Of a stretch of DNA of 37,581 nt, positions 25,331-32,948 are shown piece after piece; positions within the stretch are counted from its first letter, which is position 1; every line of letters starts with the position of its first letter. Location of the stretch: contig JAZSRY010000019.1 in assembly GCA_045538735.1 (NCBI GenBank), positions 1 to 37,581 of the forward strand, read 5' to 3'. The notes under the pieces are model-generated. The model saw nothing but the letters and a program-made list of their open reading frames with translations. It ran no database searches and was not told where the DNA came from. A program made the translations under genes and the position numbers. The DNA comes from SIG459 sp045538735 (lineage in GTDB: Bacteria; Bacillota; Clostridia; Oscillospirales; Oscillospiraceae).

Positions 25331-25372
25331 CAAGAACAGGCATAGCAGATCAAACTGTTATGCCTGTTCTTG
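25331..25372 (-). terminator. Hairpin terminator after the M23 peptidase gene
   Basis: CAAGAACAGGCATA pairs perfectly with TATGCCTGTTCTTG (14 bp). Only short T tracts follow, so termination may be partial. Confidence 0.65.
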
Positions 25373-25408
25373 TATTATTAAATGTCCTCTTATCAGGATT
25401 TATCGTCC

Positions 25409-25972
25409 TCAGAAATACTGCATGGGATCCACGCAGACGCCGTTTTGTCTTATCTCAAAATGTATATGAGGTCCGTTGGAAGCGCCTGTAGAACCTACAT
25501 AGCCTATCACCTGTCCCCTGCTCACCTGCTGTCCGGTTGTGACGGCGAGTGCGCTCATATGCCCGTACAGTGTGGTGGTACCGTTGGAATGATATATTGC
25601 AACATAAGTTCCGTAGCCAACAGAGCCGAAATCCAGTACCGCAATGCTGACTGTGCCGTCGGCAGCTGCGGTTACTGGACTGCCGTAGCTTGCGCCTATG
25701 TCAACACCGGTATGAGGCTTAAGCTCCCCGTAAATCGGATGAACGCGTGGACCGAAGGGCGAGGTTATGTAGCTTGTATAGCTTGGCCAGCTGTAATATC
25801 CCGGGCTGGCAACGCCACCCCAGCCCCACTGATTTTTAGCCGCCTCCTCAGCCTCCTGCTGCTTTCGAAGCTCCTCAGCCTTTTCGTCAATTAGCTTCTG
25901 TACCGAGGCCATTTTCTCCTCAACAGCCTCCATATATGCGATATAGCTTACTATATCCTGCTCAAGATCCAA
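25409..25972 (-). CDS. M23 (LytM) metallopeptidase domain, C-terminal part of a frameshifted EnvC/PcsB-like murein hydrolase
   Basis: This frame encodes the end of a coiled coil (EEKMASVQKLIDEKAEELRK), a Trp/Gly/Tyr-rich linker and an LytM-type zinc peptidase domain: SPFGPRVHPIYGELKPHTGVD, with zinc ligands in HTGVDIG and GPHIHFE. Such domains cut peptidoglycan peptide cross-links outside the cell. The first ATG is at 25972, but it has no good ribosome site and the frame stays open upstream to 26011, where it joins the end of the N-terminal frame by a -1 shift. On its own it lacks a signal peptide and would not be exported. It should be read with the 25993-26595 frame as one 395-residue gene. 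Confidence 0.8.
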   Translation of the reverse strand: MDLEQDIVSYIAYMEAVEEKMASVQKLIDEKAEELRKQQEAEEAAKNQWGWGGVASPGYYSWPSYTSYITSPFGPRVHPIYGELKPHTGVDIGASYGSPVTAAADGTVSIAVLDFGSVGYGTYVAIYHSNGTTTLYGHMSALAVTTGQQVSRGQVIGYVGSTGASNGPHIHFEIRQNGVCVDPMQYF

Positions 25973-25979
25973 AATTATT

Positions 25980-26018
25980 CTTGCGGAAGCTTCTATCTTT
26001 TCCGCAAGAGCTTTTCCC
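25980..26018 (-). other. Frameshift site with adjacent hairpin in the murein hydrolase gene
   Basis: On the minus strand the zero frame reads CGG GAA AAG CTC and stops at TAG soon after. A -1 step at AAAAG joins it exactly to the M23 frame (..EREK then ALAEKIEASARI..). Two bases after that codon a perfect 9-bp hairpin begins (CTTGCGGAA with TTCCGCAAG, 11-base loop, 26008-25980). This is either loss of one A from an A5 run, a sequencing error, or programmed -1 frameshifting. Confidence 0.75.
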
Positions 26019-26595
26019 GCTCGCGAAGCTCCGTCTGCTTTTCGATAAGCATCTCTTGAAGGGCTATATATTCAGCGAGAGCCGCTTCCGTTTTCTCCCG
26101 CGAAGCAATATACTCCTCACGCAAGTCCTTGTCAAAGCGCATTATATCGGCTATATCTGAAAGACGTCCCAGAAGCCCGGCTATGCTGTCAGCGCCAAAA
26201 ATATAGTTTACATAATTCCACTTGCTGTGCTCTTCCATATCCCTCACGCGGGAAAGATAGAGTTCATAGTGGCTCACTTCCTGCCGTTTTGCCTCCTCCG
26301 CCGCTTCTTTCTTATCCGCGACAAGACCATCATAAATTTCTATTTCTTCTTCAAGCAGCAAAATATCCTGACGGAGGATGGCGCTCTGTTCATCCAAAGC
26401 CGCCTTTCTCTCAAGGGCGGCATCCTTGCTGTCTTCAAGAGCCTTCAACTGCTTATCGATGTTCGCCTCATTCTCTTCAAGAGCCTCACGCTGTTCCTCC
26501 AGTGCATCTATTTCCGCTTGAGTAACCGCAAAGGTTGGAAAGGCCGTGAGACACAGGCATATACTCATAATGGCACAAAAAAGTCTTTTTTTCAT
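25993..26595 (-). CDS. Signal peptide and coiled-coil N-terminal part of the frameshifted murein hydrolase
   Basis: A 200-residue frame starting MKKRLFCAIMSICLCLTAFP with a signal peptide cut near TFA, then two long coiled-coil regions (about 25-100 and 150-195) as in PcsB/EnvC-type regulators and hydrolases of septal peptidoglycan. Between them lies DMEEHSKWNYVNYIFGADSIAGLLGRLSDIADIMRFD, a pattern typical of this family's helical segment. It stops at TAG 25995-25993 just past the frame junction, without a catalytic domain. Read through by a -1 shift, it yields a full 395-residue secreted M23 peptidase of normal family size. If no shift occurs, an exported coiled coil of unknown use is made. 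Confidence 0.8.
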   Translation of the reverse strand: MKKRLFCAIMSICLCLTAFPTFAVTQAEIDALEEQREALEENEANIDKQLKALEDSKDAALERKAALDEQSAILRQDILLLEEEIEIYDGLVADKKEAAEEAKRQEVSHYELYLSRVRDMEEHSKWNYVNYIFGADSIAGLLGRLSDIADIMRFDKDLREEYIASREKTEAALAEYIALQEMLIEKQTELREREKLLRKR

Positions 26596-26826
26596 TTCAA
26601 TTACTCCTGACTTACCTTTTCTGTGCTGTCATTTTCCCCTTTTTTTACATCATAAATGAGTAAAAACTGCATCGAAAATGCTATACTTTTGCATCAAAAT
26701 TGCAAAAACTTAGCTTTTCCAATTTTCAAGTATCCCCACATTTTTGCCGATTTCAACCCAAACACTTGAACTAACCAACATTACGCGCTAAAATATAATT
26801 GATTAATTGCCACGAAGGGATGCTGC

Positions 26827-27681
26827 ATGGACAAACTGAAACATAATAGTGTGTTTAGCTTTTCTGCTATTATCATTATCTACATACTGGCCGCTTTTAT
26901 AGGTGTTTGCACATATAGGGTCCTTGATTATCCATGGTGGCTTTCTCTTCTTATTGCGGATATTGCCGCAACGGTAGTGACCTTTATTTTCAGCCTGATA
27001 TTTGGCAACGCCTCAGTATACGATCCCTACTGGAGCGTTCAGCCTATTATTATAATGGCCGCCTTCTGGATATCCGGAGAGCTTAACTTTTTTGGAGTTC
27101 TTCTGATAGTTGCCATCTTTTTCTGGGGTATACGCCTCACGGCGAACTGGGCCTACACCTTCGGCGATCTGAGCCATCAGGATTGGCGCTACACCATGCT
27201 TAAGGAAAAAACCTCCCTCTTCTATCCCCTGATAAATTTCATCGGTATTCATATGGTGCCCACCCTTGTAGTATGGGCCTGTGTGCTTCCCGCGGCTTAC
27301 GCTCTTATTAACGGTCTCCGGGCGAATGCCATGAGTCTGCTTTCCCTTTTAATCTCCCTCCTTGCCGTCATTATGCAGGGCACAGCAGACTATCAGATGC
27401 ACAAATTCCGAAGACATAGAGACGCTACTTTCAACCGTAACGGGCTTTGGAAGTATTCACGCCATCCCAACTACCTTGGTGAAATCCTCATGTGGTGGGG
27501 AATTGCCATGGCGGTTGTCAGCGCAGCTCCCCAGCAATGGTATCTGATGTCCGGAGCCGCTGCCAACACTACATTGTTCCTTGCAGCAAGCATACCTCTT
27601 GCAGATGGAAGGCAATCCGGAAAAACAGGTTTCGATGATTATAAAAAAGTGACTCGTATGCTTTTACCAATTAAGAAATAA
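26827..27681 (+). CDS. DUF1295 / steroid 5-alpha-reductase-like membrane protein
   Basis: A 284-residue membrane protein of the DUF1295 family, related in fold to steroid 5-alpha-reductase and isoprenylcysteine methyltransferases. The C-terminal signature is present: QMHKFRRHRD, NGLWKYSRHPNYLGEILMWWG and DYKKVTRMLLP. The N-terminal half has DPYWSVQPI and RLTANWAYTFGD, typical of this family. About six hydrophobic segments. The reductase or transferase activity in bacteria is not established. GAAGGGA precedes the ATG. It is divergent from the murein hydrolase gene; the 231-bp gap between them shows a TATAAT near 26792 without a clear -35. A bidirectional terminator follows. Confidence 0.88.
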   Translation: MDKLKHNSVFSFSAIIIIYILAAFIGVCTYRVLDYPWWLSLLIADIAATVVTFIFSLIFGNASVYDPYWSVQPIIIMAAFWISGELNFFGVLLIVAIFFWGIRLTANWAYTFGDLSHQDWRYTMLKEKTSLFYPLINFIGIHMVPTLVVWACVLPAAYALINGLRANAMSLLSLLISLLAVIMQGTADYQMHKFRRHRDATFNRNGLWKYSRHPNYLGEILMWWGIAMAVVSAAPQQWYLMSGAAANTTLFLAASIPLADGRQSGKTGFDDYKKVTRMLLPIKK

Positions 27682-27697
27682 GTATACATCGAAATAC

Positions 27698-27730
27698 AAA
27701 AAAGGATGCGCTGTGTGCGCATCCTTTTTT
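27698..27730. terminator. Bidirectional terminator between convergent genes
   Basis: AAAAAAGGATGCGC pairs perfectly with GCGCATCCTTTTTT around TGTGT, giving T-runs on both strands between the DUF1295 and NSS genes. Confidence 0.92.
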
Positions 27731-27745
27731 ATTGCCATTATTCTT

Positions 27746-29185
27746 TTAGAAAATATTCAAGTGGAAGAAGGTGTCAATCTGGCCCACAAGGACGAGAAGC
27801 ATTCCAATGGGGACGACAACCTTCATGCAGACAGTGAAGAACACACGCAGCCACTTTTTGCCGCTGGGGTCTATCTCTTCCAACAAAGTCTTGGGCTTGA
27901 TTTCCCATCCAACCATGATACTCATCAGCAGAGCACCCAGAGGCATTGCGATACCTTCGGAAAGAGTATCCATAAAGTCGAGCCAGCAGTCATTGAATTC
28001 GCCGATAATGCCGAAAGCATTCTGGAAAGGTACCCACATACCGTTGGCACCAAGACCGTCAACTGCGACGATAGCAGCCTCAACCATAATTGCAAGGCAG
28101 GTCCAGAAAACAATCTTACTGCGCTTGCCGGTCTTGCCCTTTTCAGCGGCACGATCCATGAAGAAGGTGGAGATAACCTCAATAAGGGATATTGCGGAGG
28201 AAATGGCAGCCAGAAGAACCAGCAGATAGAACACAACGCCGAAGAGGGGGCCAACTGCTCCCATTGCGCTGAAAACGTCCTGCAGAGTGATGAACAGAAG
28301 TTTGGGACCGCTGAGAGCTGCGCTGGGACCATAGGTGGCAACAGCAGCAGGGATAACAGCGATACCGGCCATAAGAGCGACGATGGTATCTGCAATAACG
28401 ATGATGACAGAGTTCTTGACAAGGCTCTCCTTCTTGCTCAGATAGGAGCCATAGGTAATCATGGCACCCATTGCAAGGGACAGAGAGAAGAACATCTGGC
28501 CGCCGGCAGTAGCCAGAACGGTAAGGAAGCCGGGAGCCTCTTCAATGAAACCGGCTTCAACTGCATAGCCGGGAACAAACATGAACTTCAGACCCTCTAT
28601 GGAGCCGGGCAGAGTGAGAGACCGGATAATAATGATGACAAGCATCACGAAAAGGGCGGGCATACCCACCTTGTTGAACTTCTCAATGCCGCTGGCAATA
28701 CCGCCGCGGTTGATGAGATAACAGATGAGCATAAAAAGAACGGTAAACACAACGGCACCGAAGGGGTTGGTGAGCATAGCCACAAAGAGGTCGGAGCCGG
28801 TCATTATAGCACCGCCCGCAAAGGCCAGATTGCTCAGGTTAAGAGCCAGATACTCAATGCAGTATGCACCGAGAACAGAATAGAAGCTCATAATCACAAA
28901 GGGAGAGAACACGGCAAGCCAGCCCACCCACTTGAACTTTTTGCTAAGTGCATGGTATGCGCCGATAGTGCCCTTGCCGGTCTTACGACCCATGGCAAGC
29001 TCGCCCATCATAATAACAAAGCCCACAAATATCGCCAGAAGCAAATACACGATGAGGAATGTGAATCCTCCGGATTTACCCATCTTATATGGGAAACCCC
29101 AAATGTTGCCCAGACCCACGGCAGAACCGATGGCGGCCAGCAGGAAGCCTATATTACTTCCCCAAGATCCTCTTTCTTCTTTCAA
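27746..29185 (-). CDS. Neurotransmitter:sodium symporter (NSS) family transporter
   Basis: A 479-residue, about 12-helix Na+-coupled transporter of the LeuT/SNF family, likely importing an amino acid. It opens GSWGSNIGFLLAAIGSAVGL then GNIWGFPYKMG, the conserved TM1 motif, in which Arg of the usual WRFPY is Gly. The unwound TM6 region shows FFSLSLAMGAMITYGSYL and TM8 SAISLIEVISTFFMD. The start is TTG at 29185 seven bases after GGAGGG; an in-frame ATG five codons upstream would place the ribosome site inside the gene, and family members begin at this point. It is divergent from glutamine synthetase, which hints at a nitrogen-related role but proves nothing. Confidence 0.92.
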   Translation of the reverse strand: MKEERGSWGSNIGFLLAAIGSAVGLGNIWGFPYKMGKSGGFTFLIVYLLLAIFVGFVIMMGELAMGRKTGKGTIGAYHALSKKFKWVGWLAVFSPFVIMSFYSVLGAYCIEYLALNLSNLAFAGGAIMTGSDLFVAMLTNPFGAVVFTVLFMLICYLINRGGIASGIEKFNKVGMPALFVMLVIIIIRSLTLPGSIEGLKFMFVPGYAVEAGFIEEAPGFLTVLATAGGQMFFSLSLAMGAMITYGSYLSKKESLVKNSVIIVIADTIVALMAGIAVIPAAVATYGPSAALSGPKLLFITLQDVFSAMGAVGPLFGVVFYLLVLLAAISSAISLIEVISTFFMDRAAEKGKTGKRSKIVFWTCLAIMVEAAIVAVDGLGANGMWVPFQNAFGIIGEFNDCWLDFMDTLSEGIAMPLGALLMSIMVGWEIKPKTLLEEIDPSGKKWLRVFFTVCMKVVVPIGMLLVLVGQIDTFFHLNIF

Positions 29186-29235
29186 ACCGATTCCCTCCAT
29201 TGATTTAAATCTTTAATGGAATAAACTAAAATTAG

Positions 29236-29262
29236 ATTATCCCATTTTTCGAGTCCTGTCAA
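29236..29262 (-). promoter_or_regulatory. Candidate promoter of the NSS transporter
   Basis: Minus strand TTGACA (29262-29257) and GATAAT (29241-29236). The 15-base spacer is short, so strength may be low. Confidence 0.5.
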
Positions 29263-29332
29263 GAAACAAAAGCAAACATGTTCGCATTTTGAAAAAAACG
29301 CCAAAAATTGGGCATATTATTAGGTAAATTCA

Positions 29333-29361
29333 TTGACTGCAAAACTATAAGCTGTTATACT
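29333..29361 (+). promoter_or_regulatory. Promoter of glutamine synthetase
   Basis: TTGACT (29333-29338), 17-base spacer, TATACT (29356-29361), 35 bp before the ATG. No clear GlnR-type operator or riboswitch was seen. Confidence 0.75.
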
Positions 29362-29396
29362 TTTGCTGATTTGAAATACAAAAAAGGAGTGTTATC

Positions 29397-30821
29397 ATGG
29401 CAAAAACCGTACAGGAAATCCTTGATTTCATCAAAGAACACGACATTAAAATGGTAGACTTCAAAATGGTTGACATCAACGGCCAGTTCCGCCATGTCAC
29501 CATCCCCGCCGTCAGCTTCACCGAGGAGCTCATGACCGTCGGCGTTGGTTTTGATGCCTCCAACTACGGCTATGCCGTTGTTGAAAAGAGCGACATGGTC
29601 TTCATCCCCGACCCCGATACCGCCGCCATCGACCCCTTCTGCGAGATCCCCACCCTCTCCATGACCGGCAATGCCATGATAATTGACTATCCCCAGAACC
29701 GTCCTCTGGCTCAGTACCCCAGAAACATCGTTCTGGCTGCTGAGAAATATATGCGCGAACTGGGTATCGCCGACACCATGTATATCCTCCCCGAGTTTGA
29801 ATTCTATCTCTTTGACCGGGTTGGCTGGGATGTCCGTCCCAACGCTATGGGTATGGAGATCGACGCAAACCAGTCCCACTGGAACACCGCTGTTGAAGGT
29901 CTTGGTGTAACTGTTGCAAAGCAGAAGAACTACCACATTGCAAAGCCCTTCGACACCACCTATGAGTGCCGCAGCGAGATGGTTATGCTTATGGAAGAAG
30001 CAGGCATCCCCATCAAGTATCATCACCCCGAAGTAGGCGCATCCGGTCAGTTCGAAATCGAGCCTATGCTGGGTGTTATGAGCACCATGGCCGATGCCAC
30101 TATGATGATTAAATACATCATCCACAATACCGCCCTCAAATACGGCAAGAGTGCAACCTTTATGCCCAAGCCTGTTTACGGCGAGGCCGGCAGCGGTATG
30201 CATGTTCATATGCTCCTCATGAAGGACGGCGAACCCATTTTCTCCGATGACAACGGCTACTCTCACCTGAGCAAGGAAGCCCATTGGTTCATGGGCGGTC
30301 TGCTCAAGCATATCAATGCTCTCTGCGCAATCACCAACCCCTCCACCAACTCCTTCAAGCGCCTTGTTCCCGGCTTCGAGGCTCCCGTAACCGTAGGTTA
30401 TGCCACCAGCAACCGCTCCGCCGTTATCCGCATTCCCGCCTATGCAAAGAGCCCCAAGTCCCGCCGCTTTGAGCTGCGCAACCCCGATGCCACCTGCAAC
30501 CCCTACTTCTGCTATGCAGCACTGCTGATGGCAGGTCTTGACGGTATCAAAAATCAGATCGATCCTCATGCAAACGGCTGGGGTCCCTATGACATGAACC
30601 TCTACCACCTCCCCGAGGAGGAGAAGGCAAAGCTCCAGCAGCTGCCCACCTCCCTCGATGCAGCTCTCGACGCTCTCGAGGCTGACCACGACTTCCTCAC
30701 CGCAGGCGGCGTATTCCCCCAGGAGCTCATTTCCAACTTCATCAAGACCAAGCGCGCAGAGTGCCGCGAGATGGCTGCCATCCCCACTCCCGCTGAATTC
30801 GACAGATACTACAATCTGTAA
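29397..30821 (+). CDS. glnA: Glutamine synthetase, type I
   Basis: A 474-residue cytoplasmic enzyme making glutamine from glutamate, ammonia and ATP. Active-site and fold motifs visible are PEFEFYLFD, EVGASGQFEIE, the histidine-bearing GSGMHVHMLL, NPSTNSFKRLVPGFEAPV with SNRSAVIRIP (ATP and glutamate site), and RRFELRNPDATCNPYFCYAALLMAGLDG near the C-terminus. The region NLYHLPEEE corresponds to the loop that holds the adenylylation tyrosine in the GSI-beta branch, and a Tyr is present, but no adenylyltransferase is in the window. AAGGAG precedes the ATG. It is a single-gene unit with its own promoter and an 18-bp terminator stem. Its C/G-ending codons suggest high expression. Confidence 0.96.
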   Translation: MAKTVQEILDFIKEHDIKMVDFKMVDINGQFRHVTIPAVSFTEELMTVGVGFDASNYGYAVVEKSDMVFIPDPDTAAIDPFCEIPTLSMTGNAMIIDYPQNRPLAQYPRNIVLAAEKYMRELGIADTMYILPEFEFYLFDRVGWDVRPNAMGMEIDANQSHWNTAVEGLGVTVAKQKNYHIAKPFDTTYECRSEMVMLMEEAGIPIKYHHPEVGASGQFEIEPMLGVMSTMADATMMIKYIIHNTALKYGKSATFMPKPVYGEAGSGMHVHMLLMKDGEPIFSDDNGYSHLSKEAHWFMGGLLKHINALCAITNPSTNSFKRLVPGFEAPVTVGYATSNRSAVIRIPAYAKSPKSRRFELRNPDATCNPYFCYAALLMAGLDGIKNQIDPHANGWGPYDMNLYHLPEEEKAKLQQLPTSLDAALDALEADHDFLTAGGVFPQELISNFIKTKRAECREMAAIPTPAEFDRYYNL

Positions 30822-30835
30822 TGCTTCAACTCATA

Positions 30836-30875
30836 AAAAGAACGGAGAATACCGCTTGGTATTCTCCGTTCTTTT
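30836..30875. terminator. Terminator between convergent glnA and MATE genes
   Basis: AAAAGAACGGAGAATACC pairs perfectly with its complement (18 bp, loop GCTT), ending in TTTT on both strands. Confidence 0.92.
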
Positions 30876-30884
30876 ATGTTCAGA

Positions 30885-32243
30885 CTATTTTTCAGCCTTG
30901 ATCTCTTTTATCCATTTCCAGCTGAAATACCTTATCATACATACAACACCTTTGAGGGGGTATTCAATTCGAAGTATTGCATAAACCCAGACAGGGTTCC
31001 AGCCCAGCACCAGACCGCCTAATGCTCCCAAAGGCAGGGACAAAAGCCATATAAGGGTGCTGTCCGCCAAAAGAATGAAGCGCGTATCGCCGCCACCGCG
31101 CAGTATGCCTTTTGAAGAGACATAGGCATTCGTCTGCATGGGCATAAAGAAGCAGTTAACCAACAGCATGCCGTGGCAGAGCTTTAGAGTCTCGGCGGTA
31201 ACATTATAAAATCCCAGATAAGGTTTCTCCAAGAGCAATAAAATGGGAATCAGCACCAAGCCAAACAGCAGGCTGAGCAGCATATAGCTATTGCCTTCTC
31301 TCTTGGCCTTAGGTATATCTCCGCTGCCTATTGTATTGCCGATAGCAATGGCAGAGGCGCCTCCCATAGCCATGTTCAATGCGTAGGTCACCTGAACAAC
31401 GCTATTCACAATTGAGCTGGCGGCAGAAAACTCCTCGCCCATGTGACCAACTATAACGAAGGTGAGGGTCAGGCTCAGGCCTAAAAGAGTATCGCTTATC
31501 AAAACGGGCACAGAGTACTTCACATACTGCTTCCAGAGCACAGGGGAAGATAGCAGCAAATGACGCAGACGGAAACTGAAGCGATCATCTTTGAAAACAA
31601 AGTATCCGAAAACAAACAGGAACTCGAAGGCACGGGCTATGAGCGTTCCAACAGCAGCGCCCACAATCTCCATCCTCGGCGCGCCGAACTTTCCGAATAT
31701 AAAGACCCAGTTGAAGAAAAGGTTCAGCACAAAAGCAATAGCAGAGCCAATGAGAGGTATCTTTACCTTGCCCACACTGCGGAGCAGATATGTGGCAGTG
31801 GAGGAAAGACCCGCCATTACAAAGGTTACGCCTATAATGCGCATATAGGCTGTACCTACCTCAATAACAGCTGTCTCATAAGTGAAAATTCGCATTATAA
31901 GATTGGGGAAGGCGACGGAAACGGCTGTAAAAACAGCGCAGAACACAAGGGAGACCCTCAGAGCTATGGCTGCAACTATTCGCATTGGCTCAAGCTCACG
32001 CCGTCCCCAAAATTGGGAGGACATTACGATTGCGCCGGAGCCCAGACCCATACAGATAAACTGGAAAAGAGAATAAAACTGGTTGCCGAAAGCGGCGGCC
32101 GCAATCTGAGTCTCACCAAAGCCGCCCACCATCAGGTTATCCAGAAAGTTTATACCGATAGTGATAAGCTGCTGCAAAACAATCGGCAGCATAAGCACCA
32201 CTGTCTTTTTGAAAAATGGTCTTGTCAGTTCAAAATGCTTCAT
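30885..32243 (-). CDS. MATE family efflux transporter
   Basis: A 452-residue, about 12-helix antiporter of the multidrug and toxin extrusion family (NorM/DinF-like), expelling cationic or other compounds with Na+ or H+. Visible features are TVVLMLPIVLQQLITIGINF then LDNLMVGGFG (TM1-2), GLGSGAIVMSSQFWGR, the mid-protein repeat start VPVLISDTLLGLSLTLTFVIVGHMG and the second-half MGGASAIAIGNTIGSGD, reflecting the two-fold repeat. I use the ATG at 32243; a TTG 5 codons upstream is possible. It has its own promoter and is separated from ysxC upstream by a strong terminator. The substrate is unknown. Confidence 0.92.
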   Translation of the reverse strand: MKHFELTRPFFKKTVVLMLPIVLQQLITIGINFLDNLMVGGFGETQIAAAAFGNQFYSLFQFICMGLGSGAIVMSSQFWGRRELEPMRIVAAIALRVSLVFCAVFTAVSVAFPNLIMRIFTYETAVIEVGTAYMRIIGVTFVMAGLSSTATYLLRSVGKVKIPLIGSAIAFVLNLFFNWVFIFGKFGAPRMEIVGAAVGTLIARAFEFLFVFGYFVFKDDRFSFRLRHLLLSSPVLWKQYVKYSVPVLISDTLLGLSLTLTFVIVGHMGEEFSAASSIVNSVVQVTYALNMAMGGASAIAIGNTIGSGDIPKAKREGNSYMLLSLLFGLVLIPILLLLEKPYLGFYNVTAETLKLCHGMLLVNCFFMPMQTNAYVSSKGILRGGGDTRFILLADSTLIWLLSLPLGALGGLVLGWNPVWVYAILRIEYPLKGVVCMIRYFSWKWIKEIKAEK

Positions 32244-32273
32244 TTTACCAACTCTCAATAAGTTCTTGATATA

Positions 32274-32302
32274 ATGATACTACAGCAAATTTACCATTTC
32301 AA
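32274..32302 (-). promoter_or_regulatory. Promoter of the MATE gene
   Basis: Minus strand TTGAAA (32302-32297), 17-base spacer, TATCAT (32279-32274), about 30 bp before the ATG. Confidence 0.65.
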
Positions 32303-32317
32303 TATGACTATGTTGCC

Positions 32318-32353
32318 AAAAAGCACCGCAATTTTTCATTGCGGTGCTTTTTT
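32318..32353 (-). terminator. Terminator of the tig-clp-lon-ysxC run
   Basis: AAAAAGCACCGCAAT pairs with ATTGCGGTGCTTTTT (15 bp, loop 5 bases); on the minus strand a T-run follows directly after the ysxC stop. Confidence 0.9.
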
Positions 32354-32358
32354 ATTAT

Positions 32359-32940
32359 TCAGCAATACTCCATTATCTTGCCGAGAAGCTCGTCTCTGCC
32401 ATCGCCTTTTTCTGCAGAGAAGGGTATCACCTTCACGCTATCGTCAAGCTGCAGAGTATCTCTTATGCGCTGCATATTGGGCTCAATCTCGCTCTTTTTA
32501 AGCTTATCAATTTTGTTTGCCACAATAACAAGATTGCACTGAGTGGATTTGAACCATTCAGCCATTGTGCAGTCATCAGCGGTGGGTTTATGGCGGGAGT
32601 CCACAATCATAACACCCAGAGTGATAAGCTCAGGCTCCTGGAAAAAACGCTCCATAAGTGCGCCCCAACGGTCGCGCTCATCCTTGCTGACCTTTGCATA
32701 GCCATAGCCGGGGAGGTCAACAAAGTAGGCTGTTTTATCGATGAGGAAATAGTTCACATGGATGGTCTTGCCTGGTTGGGCGCCTACGCGGGCAAAGTTC
32801 TTTCGGTTCAAAAGTTTATTGATAACAGAGGACTTACCCACGTTACTCTTACCGGAAAAAACTATAGTGGGACGGCTGTCGCGGATAAAGCCTGAAGCGG
32901 ATGCCGCGGACTTGATAAATTCCACATTATGCAGATTCAT
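32359..32940 (-). CDS. ysxC: Ribosome biogenesis GTPase YsxC/EngB
   Basis: A 193-residue TRAFAC-class GTPase needed for large ribosomal subunit assembly in Firmicutes. All G motifs are present: G1 GKSNVGKSS, G2 threonine in QPGKTIHVNYF, G3 DLPGYGYAKVS, G4 NKIDKL, G5 SAEKGDG. Length is typical. AGGTGAGAG precedes the ATG, which lies 8 bp after the lon stop; the lon-ysxC pairing is the classical Firmicute arrangement. It is the last gene of the run, followed by a strong terminator. Confidence 0.96.
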   Translation of the reverse strand: MNLHNVEFIKSAASASGFIRDSRPTIVFSGKSNVGKSSVINKLLNRKNFARVGAQPGKTIHVNYFLIDKTAYFVDLPGYGYAKVSKDERDRWGALMERFFQEPELITLGVMIVDSRHKPTADDCTMAEWFKSTQCNLVIVANKIDKLKKSEIEPNMQRIRDTLQLDDSVKVIPFSAEKGDGRDELLGKIMEYC

Positions 32941-32948
32941 ACTCTCAC

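Noticed and set aside
27713..29203. 496-codon plus-strand frame
   Set aside because: Antisense to the NSS transporter; its His/Asn/Glu-rich composition is typical of the reverse of membrane-protein codons.
29201..29396. Riboswitch or GlnR operator upstream of glnA
   Set aside because: The region is AT-rich with promoters but no convincing TGTNA-N7-TNACA repeat or structured leader.
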